Origin: an uncultured Verrucomicrobiota bacterium
GTDB taxonomy: Bacteria > Verrucomicrobiota > Verrucomicrobiia > Opitutales > Seribacteraceae
NCBI GenBank assembly: GCA_902569115.1
Contig: CACFTI010000005.1
Span: 31,142 to 95,141 of the forward strand
Reading direction: 5' to 3'
Length of the DNA: 64,000 nt
The stretch's first letter is position 1. Every line of letters starts with the position of its first letter. Shown here one piece after another: positions 1 to 9,769 of this stretch. Below the pieces are notes generated by a model that made no database searches, had not been told where the DNA came from, and saw only the letters and a program-made list of their open reading frames with translations. Made by a program: the position numbers and the translations under genes.

Positions 1-1
1 G

Positions 2-244
2 GTCGTAACCAAGCCGAATAAAGCAGACACAGTTGCCCAGCAGGCACTTACCTTAGGTGCACAGGGATTCGATATGGCTTTCGTCCCTAAATCAGAAGAT
101 GTACTTTGGGCATCACAGCTTGTGGATCACGGCAAGGAAGAGGAAATGAGCTTTACAGCTCCCTCTACTAAAGGTGACTATCCTTATGTCTGCACATTCC
201 CTGGCCATCATATTCTGATGCGTGGCGTAATGAAAGTCCGCTAA
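2..244 (+). CDS. C-terminal fragment of an azurin/plastocyanin-type cupredoxin protein (5' end outside window)
   Basis: Open frame from the window edge ending ...DYPYVCTFPGHHILMRGVMKVR*; C-x4-H-x3-M type 1 copper ligand pattern as in azurin. Confidence 0.85.
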   Translation, partial: VVTKPNKADTVAQQALTLGAQGFDMAFVPKSEDVLWASQLVDHGKEEEMSFTAPSTKGDYPYVCTFPGHHILMRGVMKVR

Positions 245-266
245 AGAACTTTTAGCTTTTTAATGT

Positions 267-304
267 AAATCCTGCCTTGGTAGTACTAGGGCAGGATTTT
301 TTTT
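267..304 (+). terminator. Rho-independent terminator
   Basis: Perfect 10-bp stem AAATCCTGCC (267-276) / GGCAGGATTT (290-299) followed by a T run, just after the stop codon at 244. Confidence 0.85.
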
Positions 305-481
305 GTAACTTTTCAACTATTTACAAGTTATGAATAGAGAATGAATATCGGTTTCCCAGTTATTAAGCCTCATTTACTTGCTCGGTTTGGCAATGTGAAA
401 GAAGAAATTAAGCTTTCAAAATTATTCGTAAGCTTTTTAAATTTAAACATATGTAAGTCTTAGAACTTCCTCAAAACTGTT

Positions 482-2482
482 ATGAAGCACCTTTTTATCT
501 CAATTTTTCTTTTACTCAGTTATCTTAATTTTGCTGCGGTAAGTTTTTTAAGTGCAGAGCCCTCTGATACAAAAAAGAAAACTGAATCGAAGAGAAAGGA
601 AAAGAAAAAGAATCGCGAGGGTAGAGAGGTCAAAAAAGATGAGAATGTTTCCTTTATACAAGTTGAAGGTCTTGCACCCAAAGGTAACTCTCCTCAGATC
701 GAACCGAATAAAAAGTTTCGCATGTCGGTTGATCAGATTAAATCAGCATCCCTTTGGGTCGATCGCACGGTCGGAGGTGCTTTAGTTAAAAACGGGATTA
801 AGCCAAATAAACAAACCGATGATTTTGTTTTTGTAAGAAGGGTCTATCTGGATGTTGCGGGTCGGATCCCAACAGATATGGAGGCAAGAGATTTCCTCAA
901 TGATAAAGACCCTGAAAAACGAAGAAAGCTTATCGACCAACTTCTGATTAGCGATGGCTATCGGTCACATCTTTTTAATTGGATGGCGGATCTTCTCAGG
1001 CATCGTGGAAAATTAAGAAGGAGTAATTTTAATCACTACGAGAGATGGTTGAAGGATCAAATTGCCAAGAATACCCCATGGAATGACATGGTTTATGCGA
1101 TGCTTACCGCAGAAGGCACTTTGGCGAGCTCAGGGCCGACCGGTTACCTCCTAAGAGATCCTGGAATGCCGCTGGATAATCTGTCCAACACATTAAATAT
1201 TTTCCTCAGTGCCAATGTATCCTGTGCCCAGTGCCATGATCATCCTTTGGCGGATTGGACGCAGCGTGAATTTTATGAATTGGCTGCTTTCTTTGGAGCC
1301 ACGGATGTGAGTGACCGGGATCCGCGTAAGGTGGGTAATAAATTAAAGTTACCGGATGGGAGTATAAGTAAGCAGGATGTTGCTTCGGCAGTGGCTCAGA
1401 ACCTGGCCCGTGTTCATACAAAATCAGCTCAGACTTTAAAGTTTCCGGATGATTACGCATACAGCGATGTAGAGCCGGGTAGTCCGGTTGACCCTTTGTT
1501 GTTTATCTGGGATGATGAGGAACTAACTGTGGAGGTTGATCAAACAGACCCAGCTAAATTAAGAGAGAATTTTGCTGAATGGCTTACCCATAAAAAAAAC
1601 CCAAGATTTGCCATCGCTATTGCGAACCGTTTGTGGAAAAGATTTTTTGGTTTGGCAGTACAGGAGCCATTGGAGGACTTAGACGACCTTACCAAAGCTT
1701 CCAATCCTGAATTACTTCAATTACTCGGCAAAGTCATGGTGGCGGCAGATTTTGATTTGCGGGAGTTTCAGCGAGTAATTCTAAATTCCAAAGCCTATCA
1801 GGCAGTCTCAAGCGTAACACCCAGCTCTGGAGATGCCGAAAAGTACCTTTTCCCCGGACCGGTTCTCAGGAGAATGTCTGCCGAGCAAGCGTGGGACTCG
1901 ATTCTTGCTCTTGTTCTAGGCACTTCCCTTGATGATTACAAAGTCGATCGATCAAACAGAGTTACCCGCTATGATTTTCCGTATGAACAAATGAATCCAG
2001 ATGAAGTTCAGGAAAAAGTTCTTTTGATGAAAAAGAATGGATATTTGAAATCAAACCAAAGAATTGTCGAAGCAGACTTTGTGGATGGGAAGCGCCCTGT
2101 CAAAATGAACGATGAATTCCTCCTAAGAGCTTCTGAACTTTCTCAACCTGCACCTGATAATCATTTTCTGAGAATGTTTGGTCAGTCCTCCCGCGATTTG
2201 GTAAATGATTCCAGTGTCGAAGGAAGTATACCCCAGTCACTCATGTTGATGAACGGGGGTGTGCAGAACTTATTGTATAATCGCGATGCCAGGCTTTCTA
2301 AGATGCTTAGAAGATCTGGTGATTTTAAGTCTGCCGTTCAGTTTTTATTCTTAAGTTTTTTCTGTCGACCACCAACTCCTGATGAAATGAATACCATTGA
2401 GCAGGCAATTACCGAAGGAATGAAGAAGGAGGACCTAACCTGGGCACTTTTCAATTCGACTGAATTTCTTTTTGTTCAGTGA
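482..2482 (+). CDS. DUF1549/DUF1553 domain-containing secreted protein (PVC type)
   Basis: 666 aa ORF with N-terminal signal peptide; 'FVFVRRVYLDVAGRIPT' and 'SCAQCHDHPLADWTQREFYELAAFF' signatures; followed by a DUF1501 gene. Confidence 0.88.
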   Translation: MKHLFISIFLLLSYLNFAAVSFLSAEPSDTKKKTESKRKEKKKNREGREVKKDENVSFIQVEGLAPKGNSPQIEPNKKFRMSVDQIKSASLWVDRTVGGALVKNGIKPNKQTDDFVFVRRVYLDVAGRIPTDMEARDFLNDKDPEKRRKLIDQLLISDGYRSHLFNWMADLLRHRGKLRRSNFNHYERWLKDQIAKNTPWNDMVYAMLTAEGTLASSGPTGYLLRDPGMPLDNLSNTLNIFLSANVSCAQCHDHPLADWTQREFYELAAFFGATDVSDRDPRKVGNKLKLPDGSISKQDVASAVAQNLARVHTKSAQTLKFPDDYAYSDVEPGSPVDPLLFIWDDEELTVEVDQTDPAKLRENFAEWLTHKKNPRFAIAIANRLWKRFFGLAVQEPLEDLDDLTKASNPELLQLLGKVMVAADFDLREFQRVILNSKAYQAVSSVTPSSGDAEKYLFPGPVLRRMSAEQAWDSILALVLGTSLDDYKVDRSNRVTRYDFPYEQMNPDEVQEKVLLMKKNGYLKSNQRIVEADFVDGKRPVKMNDEFLLRASELSQPAPDNHFLRMFGQSSRDLVNDSSVEGSIPQSLMLMNGGVQNLLYNRDARLSKMLRRSGDFKSAVQFLFLSFFCRPPTPDEMNTIEQAITEGMKKEDLTWALFNSTEFLFVQ

Positions 2483-2501
2483 ATCAACCAAAGACTACAT
2501 T

Positions 2502-3752
2502 ATGAAACCTTTACATTTTTCCAGAAGACAATTTGTTGAACAATGTGCCCTCGGTGCGTTCGGGCTGACTGTTCTGCCAAATCTCAAAGCTTCCAACTCG
2601 CTCGCTACAGGTGATGGATTTGGAAAGGCTAAAAGAATCATCTTTTTACAGGTCAGGGGAGGGATGAGCCATATTGATACCTTCGACCCAAAGAGTGGGA
2701 AGACCCAGGGACCGGGTAAAGCTATTAAAACAAAAGCGGATTTTCAGGTTACGGAATATCTGCCCAATACCGCAAAAATTGCTGATAAAATCTGTCTAAT
2801 CAGGAGTATGACGGCCAAGATTGGAGTTCACGGTCCTGCCCAGTACTTCATGCGTACTGCCTTTGCCCAGCGTAATACCATTAAACATCCTAATCTTGGA
2901 GCATGGTCTCAGCACTATCTAGGTTCCAGTCATGAGACTCTTCCTTCCTCAGCTTGTATCAATACTTCCCCGAAGGAGGGGAATGGATTCTTCCCGACGG
3001 CATACAGTCCTATTCCCATCCTTGATCCTAATACCGGGCTTCGAAATATTGCCACACGGGGTGGGAGCGAGGCACTGGGAAAAAAATTACAACTCTCCGA
3101 GAAACTGAGTTCCTTTTTTTCTGCACGCTATAAGGATGACAATGTTAAGTCCTATCGGGAATTTTACGATAACACTTTGAGATTACTCAAAAGCAAGGAT
3201 CTTGATTCTTTTGATATTTCAAAAGAAGACAACTCAACCCGCGAAAAATATGGTTTGAACAAATTTGGTCAGGGGTGTTTGTTGGCTCGGCGACTTGTGG
3301 AAACCGGAGTCAGGTTTGTGGAGGTGGCAACTGATGGTTGGGATATGCATAATAACCTGGAAAGTGAAATGGAAGATTTGAGTCCTCCTTTCGATCAGGC
3401 ATACGCTGCCTTGATTTCTGACTTGGACGACAGGGGCTTACTTGACGAAACATTGGTTGTTCTTGCCACAGAGTTTGGTCGTAAGCCTCAATACAATGGA
3501 AATGGACGAGGTCATTATCCTATTTGCTATTCTTCAGTCCTGGCCGGTGGTGGAGTAAAGAAAGGCTATGTCTATGGTTCCAGTGATAAAGACGGAGCAT
3601 TACCTAGTGATCCGGTTACAGTTCCAGATTTTCATGCGACCATCGGATGGGCTGCGGGTCTTCCCCTGAAAGAAAAATTTCAAACATCAAGTGGTCGTCC
3701 CTTTGTAGTCGGAGGAGACAGGGCAAAACCTGTTATGAATGTGTTTGCCTAA
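2502..3752 (+). CDS. DUF1501 domain-containing protein (Tat-like signal)
   Basis: ORF 2472..3752; likely start at 2502 (MKPLHFSRRQFVEQCALGAFGL); 'VRGGMSHIDTFDPKSGK', 'GCLLARRLVETGVRFVEV', 'EFGRKPQYNGNGRGHYP'. Confidence 0.88.
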   Translation: MKPLHFSRRQFVEQCALGAFGLTVLPNLKASNSLATGDGFGKAKRIIFLQVRGGMSHIDTFDPKSGKTQGPGKAIKTKADFQVTEYLPNTAKIADKICLIRSMTAKIGVHGPAQYFMRTAFAQRNTIKHPNLGAWSQHYLGSSHETLPSSACINTSPKEGNGFFPTAYSPIPILDPNTGLRNIATRGGSEALGKKLQLSEKLSSFFSARYKDDNVKSYREFYDNTLRLLKSKDLDSFDISKEDNSTREKYGLNKFGQGCLLARRLVETGVRFVEVATDGWDMHNNLESEMEDLSPPFDQAYAALISDLDDRGLLDETLVVLATEFGRKPQYNGNGRGHYPICYSSVLAGGGVKKGYVYGSSDKDGALPSDPVTVPDFHATIGWAAGLPLKEKFQTSSGRPFVVGGDRAKPVMNVFA

Positions 3753-3779
3753 TCGAGGTTAGTTCGACTTTCCAATGGC

Positions 3780-4463
3780 ATGACGATCAAATTAAAGGGC
3801 GTCGTCTTTGATATGGACGGGGTCATCATTGAAAGTGAACACACTCATTATCAAGCGATTTGCGAGGCCATGGGAGATGTCATGGATCAATCCTATGAAA
3901 CTTTCCTTTGCAAATGCACCGGTGGGGATGAACGCTTTGCTATGGGACGCCTGGCGGAACTGTCCGGGATTGAATATGACGAATCCTTATTTCAGGAATG
4001 GTCGAGAAAGAAGGCTGTAACCTATCGTAGATTGGTCAGTGAAAGTGCAAAGGCTATGCCGGGAGCGGTTGAGCTCGTCTGTTCAGTGGCTGAAAAGTTT
4101 CCTGTGGGACTGGCCACTGGCTCGAGAAGGTCCGATGTGGATGCGGCTTTTGAAGTGTTGGCCGATGGCAGACTTAAAGGAGTTTTTCAATCCATTGTGA
4201 CCAGTGATGATGTTGAGCACCCCAAACCCGATCCATCCACCTATGCAAGGGCAGTCGATGGTCTCGGAGTTCCTCCCCAAAATTGTCTGGCAATCGATGA
4301 TTCTCCGAATGGGGTCTCCTCGGCAAAAAAGGCAGGTATGAAAGTTTTGGGAATCACCGCCATTCATGATATCTCCAGCCTTCAGGAAGCAGAGTGGCAT
4401 CTTCACTCCCTGGAAGAAGTGAACTTAGAAGATCTTATAAACTTGTTTGAAAAACTGAATTAA
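3780..4463 (+). CDS. HAD superfamily hydrolase, beta-phosphoglucomutase-like
   Basis: N-terminal 'GVVFDMDGVIIESE', 'KPDPSTYARAV', 'AIDDSPNGVSSAKKAGM' HAD motifs. Confidence 0.85.
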   Translation: MTIKLKGVVFDMDGVIIESEHTHYQAICEAMGDVMDQSYETFLCKCTGGDERFAMGRLAELSGIEYDESLFQEWSRKKAVTYRRLVSESAKAMPGAVELVCSVAEKFPVGLATGSRRSDVDAAFEVLADGRLKGVFQSIVTSDDVEHPKPDPSTYARAVDGLGVPPQNCLAIDDSPNGVSSAKKAGMKVLGITAIHDISSLQEAEWHLHSLEEVNLEDLINLFEKLN

Positions 4464-4479
4464 ATATAAAACTGAAACC

Positions 4480-5970
4480 ATGAAATTCCTTACTTTACTG
4501 ATTTTCCATCAAGCCTTTCTTTTTATGATTGGTTTGCAGGGCTCTCCTGAAAAAATTCGGCCTAATATTCTTTGGCTGGTTGTGGAAGATCAATCCAAGC
4601 ACTACGGTTTTAACGGAGAAAAATTAGTCCATACTCCGGTACTCGATGAATTGGCGGGAAATGGGGTCCGATTTACCAATGCATCCGTCACTGCTCCCGT
4701 TTGCTCGACTGCCCGTTCAGCATTGATCACCGGCATGTTCCAGACAAGTATTGGGGCTCATCACCATCGTAGCGGGCGTGGTGCAGCTAAGATCAAGATT
4801 CCTAATCATATCAAATTAATCCCTGAATTATTTAAAGACGCTGGTTACTACACATGTTTAGGTTCAAGTGGGCAGGCCGCAGGCACGGCGAGTCAAAAAC
4901 ACAAAAATAGACTGGGGAAATCAGACTATAATTTTGAATGGGATTCCACTATTTTTGATTCAGCCGAATGGTCAGGACGAAAGAAAGGGCAACCTTTCTT
5001 CGCCAAGATATGCCTTAGTGGGGGGAAGGCCCGTTCACAGGCTCGGGCCTCCAAAGAAATTCCTCATGTGGATGCGTCCAAAGTGGTTCTTCCTCCCTAT
5101 TATCCGAAACATCCAGTTGTTCTTGAGGACTGGGCCGCTTATCTGGATACCTTTAGTCTGATGGATTTTCAGGTTGGTCAAATTGTTGATCGTTTAAAAA
5201 AGGAAGGAGAATTTGAAAATACAATTATCTTTTTTATTACCGATCACGGAGTTAGTCATGCACGGGGTAAACAGTTTTGTTATGATGAGGGCATGATGAT
5301 TCCCTTCTTCGTTCATGCTCCAAATCGGGTGAAGGGAGGTACGGTAAGGAAGGACCCCGTTCTTCATATTGATTTGGCAGCTACATCTCTTTATTTCGCT
5401 GGTATTGAGATACCCAAGTATATGGAAGCCCGGACGCTCTTTGGTCCAAATGCGGTCAAACGGAAATTTGCGGTAAGTGCCAGAGACCGCTGCGATGAGA
5501 CCTATGATCGCATCCGGGCAGTTCGATCACTGGAATATAAGTATATTCGAAATGGATACCCTGCACGTCCGCATTTACAGCCGTGTGCTTACAAGGATAA
5601 CAAAGAAATCTATGTAGCTATTCGGGATTGGGGAGAGAAGGGGAAACTCAATCAAGTACAGCAGGAACTTTTGCTTTCTCCCGAGCGGGCCAAAGAAGAA
5701 CTCTATAATTTAAAAAACGACCCATGGGAGTTGAACAATTTGGCAGATGATCCAGAACACTCAAAAACTCTTCAAAAAATGAGAATCACCCTGAACCAAT
5801 GGATTCGTGAAACAGGAGACCACGGTCAGAATGTGGAATCCATGAAAATGTACGACAGCGATATGAAGGTTTACCTGGATGGACTCGCAAACAGGGGAAG
5901 AGGAGATCGTCTTGAGGAAATTAAGTCAAACATTGCCCAGATGAAGAAGTGGTGGAAGGAAGGGAAGTAA
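4480..5970 (+). CDS. Sulfatase (PF00884-like), secreted
   Basis: 'RPNILWLVVEDQSKHYGFNG', 'APVCSTARSALITG', 'NTIIFFITDHG'; signal peptide. Confidence 0.88.
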   Translation: MKFLTLLIFHQAFLFMIGLQGSPEKIRPNILWLVVEDQSKHYGFNGEKLVHTPVLDELAGNGVRFTNASVTAPVCSTARSALITGMFQTSIGAHHHRSGRGAAKIKIPNHIKLIPELFKDAGYYTCLGSSGQAAGTASQKHKNRLGKSDYNFEWDSTIFDSAEWSGRKKGQPFFAKICLSGGKARSQARASKEIPHVDASKVVLPPYYPKHPVVLEDWAAYLDTFSLMDFQVGQIVDRLKKEGEFENTIIFFITDHGVSHARGKQFCYDEGMMIPFFVHAPNRVKGGTVRKDPVLHIDLAATSLYFAGIEIPKYMEARTLFGPNAVKRKFAVSARDRCDETYDRIRAVRSLEYKYIRNGYPARPHLQPCAYKDNKEIYVAIRDWGEKGKLNQVQQELLLSPERAKEELYNLKNDPWELNNLADDPEHSKTLQKMRITLNQWIRETGDHGQNVESMKMYDSDMKVYLDGLANRGRGDRLEEIKSNIAQMKKWWKEGK

Positions 5971-5985
5971 ACCGTTTTAACGACA

Positions 5986-8403
5986 GTGCCATTTCCTTTA
6001 CAGAATAGAGCTTTGAAAAGCGTAATTGGAATAGTTTTGTTATTTTTCAGTTATTTTGTTTCAGCAAAGGAGTCCCATAAACAAATAGAAGATTTCTTAG
6101 TTGTTCATTGCTATGACTGCCATGGAGATGGGGCGAAAAAGGGAGGGCTGGCCATGGATAAGCTGTCTTTCGATTTGGAAGATCCTGCAACCTTTGTGAC
6201 ATGGGAACGAATTTATGATCGTGCGATATCGGGTGAAATGCCCCCCAAGAAAATAGCAGAAAGACCATCAGTCAACGAGTTGGCCGTTTTCTCAAGTCAT
6301 TTAGAGGCACCTTTGATAGATGCACATTTGAAAGATAAAGGAACGGTTCTCCGAAGATTGAACAGGCGGGAGTATGAAAACACTCTGAATGATTTAATGG
6401 GAACAAATTTGAGGCTGGGTTCTCACTTGCCCGAAGATGGGAGATCCCATGAATTTGACAATGTGGGCGAATCCCTGAGCCTCTCAATGGAGCATCTAAA
6501 ACAATATATCCATGCGGCGGGCATGGTATTTGATCAGGTGGTTAAGCAAGTCGATCATCCCTTACAGAGTAAAAATAGAAAGATATTTTTTAGGGAACAG
6601 TCTTTGAAAGCCCATGTGGGTAAGCAGTGGAAGAAATTAGGTGATGGTGGGATTGTTCACTTTTACGGTGGCGGGTATCCCTCGGGTTTGCTGAGGGAAT
6701 CACGGGTAAGCAAAAGTGGGTTGTATCGCTTTCGTATTACTGGCTATTCTTATCAATCCAAAGATCCGATCACCTGTGTGCTGATTACGGAAAGCTACGC
6801 ACCTGGTAGCAAAAAGGAGATCGTCGCCGCCCCCGAGTTTCTTCCTTTCAAACCAACCAACTTCGAAATGAAACTCTGGCTCGATGATGGATATATGATC
6901 AAGTTTGATCCCCAGGGAATTTACCGGATCCCAGGTTTTGAACATCTCGATGTGAATCAATATGAGGGGCGTGGTTTTGCCTTCTTGGGTGCAGAGATTG
7001 AAGGTCCCTTGGAGGAAGGGTATCCACGCCATGGATACGATCTGATTTTTGATGGGGTAGAAAGAAAGGAGCTACCTCCAAATCACCCAAGTAACCGGGA
7101 ATATTCCTGGTACAAGCCAAAGTTTGAACTTATTTGCGAGGATGAAAACAAAACCATTGATCGCTTTTTGGTAAGAATAGGAAGCCTGGCTTTTAGAGAA
7201 AGCGTCGAGCTAAAGGAAATGAATGCTTATCGAGGGTTGTATTTTAGGGAGAGAGCGAAAGGAGAGAGTATTGATGTTTCTCTTAGAACGATATTTTGTG
7301 CCATATTTTCCTCCCCACGCTTTCTTTTTCTTCAGGAAAGGGTGGGTAAGCTTTCCGATCGCCGAATCAAGGACCGTCTTCGTCTGTTTCTGAACAGAAG
7401 TCTCGATCATTCGTTCGAATCAAAAAAAGATCACAAGGGCGCTGATTTACGAGCCTTTACTGAACTACTCATAAAGAGTGAAAAATTTGACCGTTTTATC
7501 AAAGATTTGACTGACAATTGGCTGGATCTCAGGAACATCGATTTTACTTCTCCTGATCGTACCTTATTTCCGGAATTCGATGACTACCTGAAATATTCTA
7601 TGCTGGAAGAGACCCGCTCATTTGTTAGCAGGATGTTTCTTGAGAATTTACCCATCTCCAATTTGGTAAAATCCGACTTTGCCATAATTAACGATCGGCT
7701 TGCTCAGCATTACGGGATAGAGAATGTGACCGGGTCGAAGTTCCGCCCGGTTTCACTTCCGGCAAATTCTCCGCGTGGTGGTTTACTTACGCAGGGGAGT
7801 ATTCTGAAAGTCACTGCAAACGGCACTAACACATCTCCCGTTATGCGGGGCGTTTGGGTGATGGAAAGAATTTTGGGAGAGGTGCCAACCCCTCCGCCCC
7901 CGGGTATTCCCGGTGTGGAGCCTGATATTCGTGGTGCCGAAACATTACGGGATCTTCTTGAAAAGCACCGGTCGATGGAAAGCTGCCAGGGTTGCCATGC
8001 TAAGTTTGATCCTCTCGGTTTTGCCTTGGAATCTTTTAATCCCATTGGCGGATATCGTGAGCATTATCGATCGTTGAGTCAGACTGCCCCGAAGGTTGAA
8101 AGAAAAGTAAGGGCCCAAAATGTTAGATATCGGGTGGGCCCGGAAGTCGATTCCTCAGGTGAATTTTCGAACGGCAGGTCCTTTGCTGATATTCATGATT
8201 TTATGGCGGGTCTCGCGGAAGATGAGGAATTACTCGCTCGTGCCTTCGTTCGAAAATTACTCACTTTTGCGACCGGAAGAGAACTTGGGTTTTCCGACCG
8301 TGAAGAAATTGAACGAATTGTTTCCCAGTGTTCCGGAGGTGGCTATCGTGCAGGAGATCTCTTGCATGAGGCCATATCGTCGAATATCTTTCAATCCAAG
8401 TAA
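5986..8403 (+). CDS. DUF1592/DUF1588/DUF1585/DUF1587-type protein with N-terminal planctomycete cytochrome c domain
   Basis: 'VVHCYDCHGDGAKKGGLAMD', 'LRRLNRREYENTLNDLMG', 'LADNWLDLRNI'-like segment, 'TSPVMRGVWVMERILGEVPTPPPPGIPGVEPD', C-terminal 'FVRKLLTFATGREL'. Confidence 0.88.
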   Translation: MPFPLQNRALKSVIGIVLLFFSYFVSAKESHKQIEDFLVVHCYDCHGDGAKKGGLAMDKLSFDLEDPATFVTWERIYDRAISGEMPPKKIAERPSVNELAVFSSHLEAPLIDAHLKDKGTVLRRLNRREYENTLNDLMGTNLRLGSHLPEDGRSHEFDNVGESLSLSMEHLKQYIHAAGMVFDQVVKQVDHPLQSKNRKIFFREQSLKAHVGKQWKKLGDGGIVHFYGGGYPSGLLRESRVSKSGLYRFRITGYSYQSKDPITCVLITESYAPGSKKEIVAAPEFLPFKPTNFEMKLWLDDGYMIKFDPQGIYRIPGFEHLDVNQYEGRGFAFLGAEIEGPLEEGYPRHGYDLIFDGVERKELPPNHPSNREYSWYKPKFELICEDENKTIDRFLVRIGSLAFRESVELKEMNAYRGLYFRERAKGESIDVSLRTIFCAIFSSPRFLFLQERVGKLSDRRIKDRLRLFLNRSLDHSFESKKDHKGADLRAFTELLIKSEKFDRFIKDLTDNWLDLRNIDFTSPDRTLFPEFDDYLKYSMLEETRSFVSRMFLENLPISNLVKSDFAIINDRLAQHYGIENVTGSKFRPVSLPANSPRGGLLTQGSILKVTANGTNTSPVMRGVWVMERILGEVPTPPPPGIPGVEPDIRGAETLRDLLEKHRSMESCQGCHAKFDPLGFALESFNPIGGYREHYRSLSQTAPKVERKVRAQNVRYRVGPEVDSSGEFSNGRSFADIHDFMAGLAEDEELLARAFVRKLLTFATGRELGFSDREEIERIVSQCSGGGYRAGDLLHEAISSNIFQSK

Positions 8404-8408
8404 TCGCT

Positions 8409-9707
8409 ATGACTCATATTTCAACCAACCGTGCTTTGTCGAGAAGGTCCATTTTGAAGGGAAGTGGAATTGCCCTTGCCCTTCCATTTCTTGATGCGAT
8501 GAGTCCGGTTTTCGGGAAAGCGTCAAATATTTCGAAATCTCCCAAAAGATTTGTGGCAATGAATGCGGCTCTTGGATTTCATGGCCCCAACCTTTTTCCG
8601 GAGAAAGAAGGTAGGGACTATCTAGGCACACCATACCTTAAGATTTTGGAAGATTTTCGTTCGGACTTCACCCTCTTTTCGGGACTATCCCATGCGAACC
8701 AGCAGGGAAGCAGCGGTCATGCCTCGGAAATGACCTGGTTGACCGGAGTGGAAAGGCCCGGCCTCGCCGGGTTTAAGAATACCATTTCCATTGATCAGGT
8801 AATAGCTCGCAAAATGGGTGCTTCCACTCGATTTCCGTCCCTTAATCTTGGAACCGGTGGAGGTGGACAGTCGATTTCATGGGATGCCAATGGAGTTTCC
8901 ATTCCCTGTCAGGCTTCACCTTCTAAAATTTACCGTGAGCTCTTTGTTCAGGGAACAGAAAAAGAAGTAGAGCAGCAGGTGAATAATCTGGACCGTGGAA
9001 AAAGTATTCTCGATGTTGTTCTTGGAGATGCCAAATCATTGCGCTCGAATTTAGGGCACAGGGACAAGGAAAAGCTGGATCAATATTTTAGTTCCGTTCG
9101 TGAATTAGAAATCAGGCTTGAACAAAACAAGGAATGGGCACGAAAACCGAAACCGGATGTAAGTTATGAAGAACCCAAGGATGTGCAGGACCGGTACGAC
9201 CTTCTGTCCAGACAAAGGTTGATGTATGATTTAATGACACTTGCATTAAAGACCGACTCAACCCGCGTAATTACTTTTTCGTTGGGAGCTTTCAATGCAG
9301 TGCCCACCAACATTGATGGAGTTAAAACCGACTGGCATAATCTTTCCCACCATGGAAAGGATGAGAATAAAATTGATGAATTGGAGATCATAGAGAAAGA
9401 GGAATTTTCACTCTTTGCCAAGTTTCTTGGGGATTTGAAAAGCCATCAGGAAAACGGCTCTTCACTTCTCACAAATACAGCCATTCTTTTTGGGTCGAAT
9501 CTTGGCAATGCGTCCTCTCACGACTGGCGAAACTTACCCATCATTTTGGCTGGCGGTGGATACAGGCACGGTTCCTATGTCGCTCATGACTCTCAGGACA
9601 ATACACCATTGAGTAATCTTTTCGTACCGTTGGCTCAGCGTATGGGCGTTTCAATTGATCGATTCGGAAAAAGCACCAAGTCTTCCATCCGTGGACTGGA
9701 AAGTTAA
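8409..9707 (+). CDS. DUF1552 domain-containing protein
   Basis: 'LSRRSILKGSGIALALPFLDAMSP', 'FSGLSHANQQGSSGHASEMTWLTG'; directly follows the DUF1592-type gene, the usual pairing. Confidence 0.88.
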   Translation: MTHISTNRALSRRSILKGSGIALALPFLDAMSPVFGKASNISKSPKRFVAMNAALGFHGPNLFPEKEGRDYLGTPYLKILEDFRSDFTLFSGLSHANQQGSSGHASEMTWLTGVERPGLAGFKNTISIDQVIARKMGASTRFPSLNLGTGGGGQSISWDANGVSIPCQASPSKIYRELFVQGTEKEVEQQVNNLDRGKSILDVVLGDAKSLRSNLGHRDKEKLDQYFSSVRELEIRLEQNKEWARKPKPDVSYEEPKDVQDRYDLLSRQRLMYDLMTLALKTDSTRVITFSLGAFNAVPTNIDGVKTDWHNLSHHGKDENKIDELEIIEKEEFSLFAKFLGDLKSHQENGSSLLTNTAILFGSNLGNASSHDWRNLPIILAGGGYRHGSYVAHDSQDNTPLSNLFVPLAQRMGVSIDRFGKSTKSSIRGLES

Positions 9708-9735
9708 AGTTTGCTAACTTTAGCTTTGTAGTTGC

Positions 9736-9751
9736 CCCTCTAATTAGAGGG
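9736..9751. repeat. 16-bp perfect palindrome CCCTCTAATTAGAGGG upstream of a sulfatase gene
   Basis: Read directly; ends 19 nt before the ATG at 9770. Confidence 0.75.
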
Positions 9752-9769
9752 AATTTAACCTAATTCATA

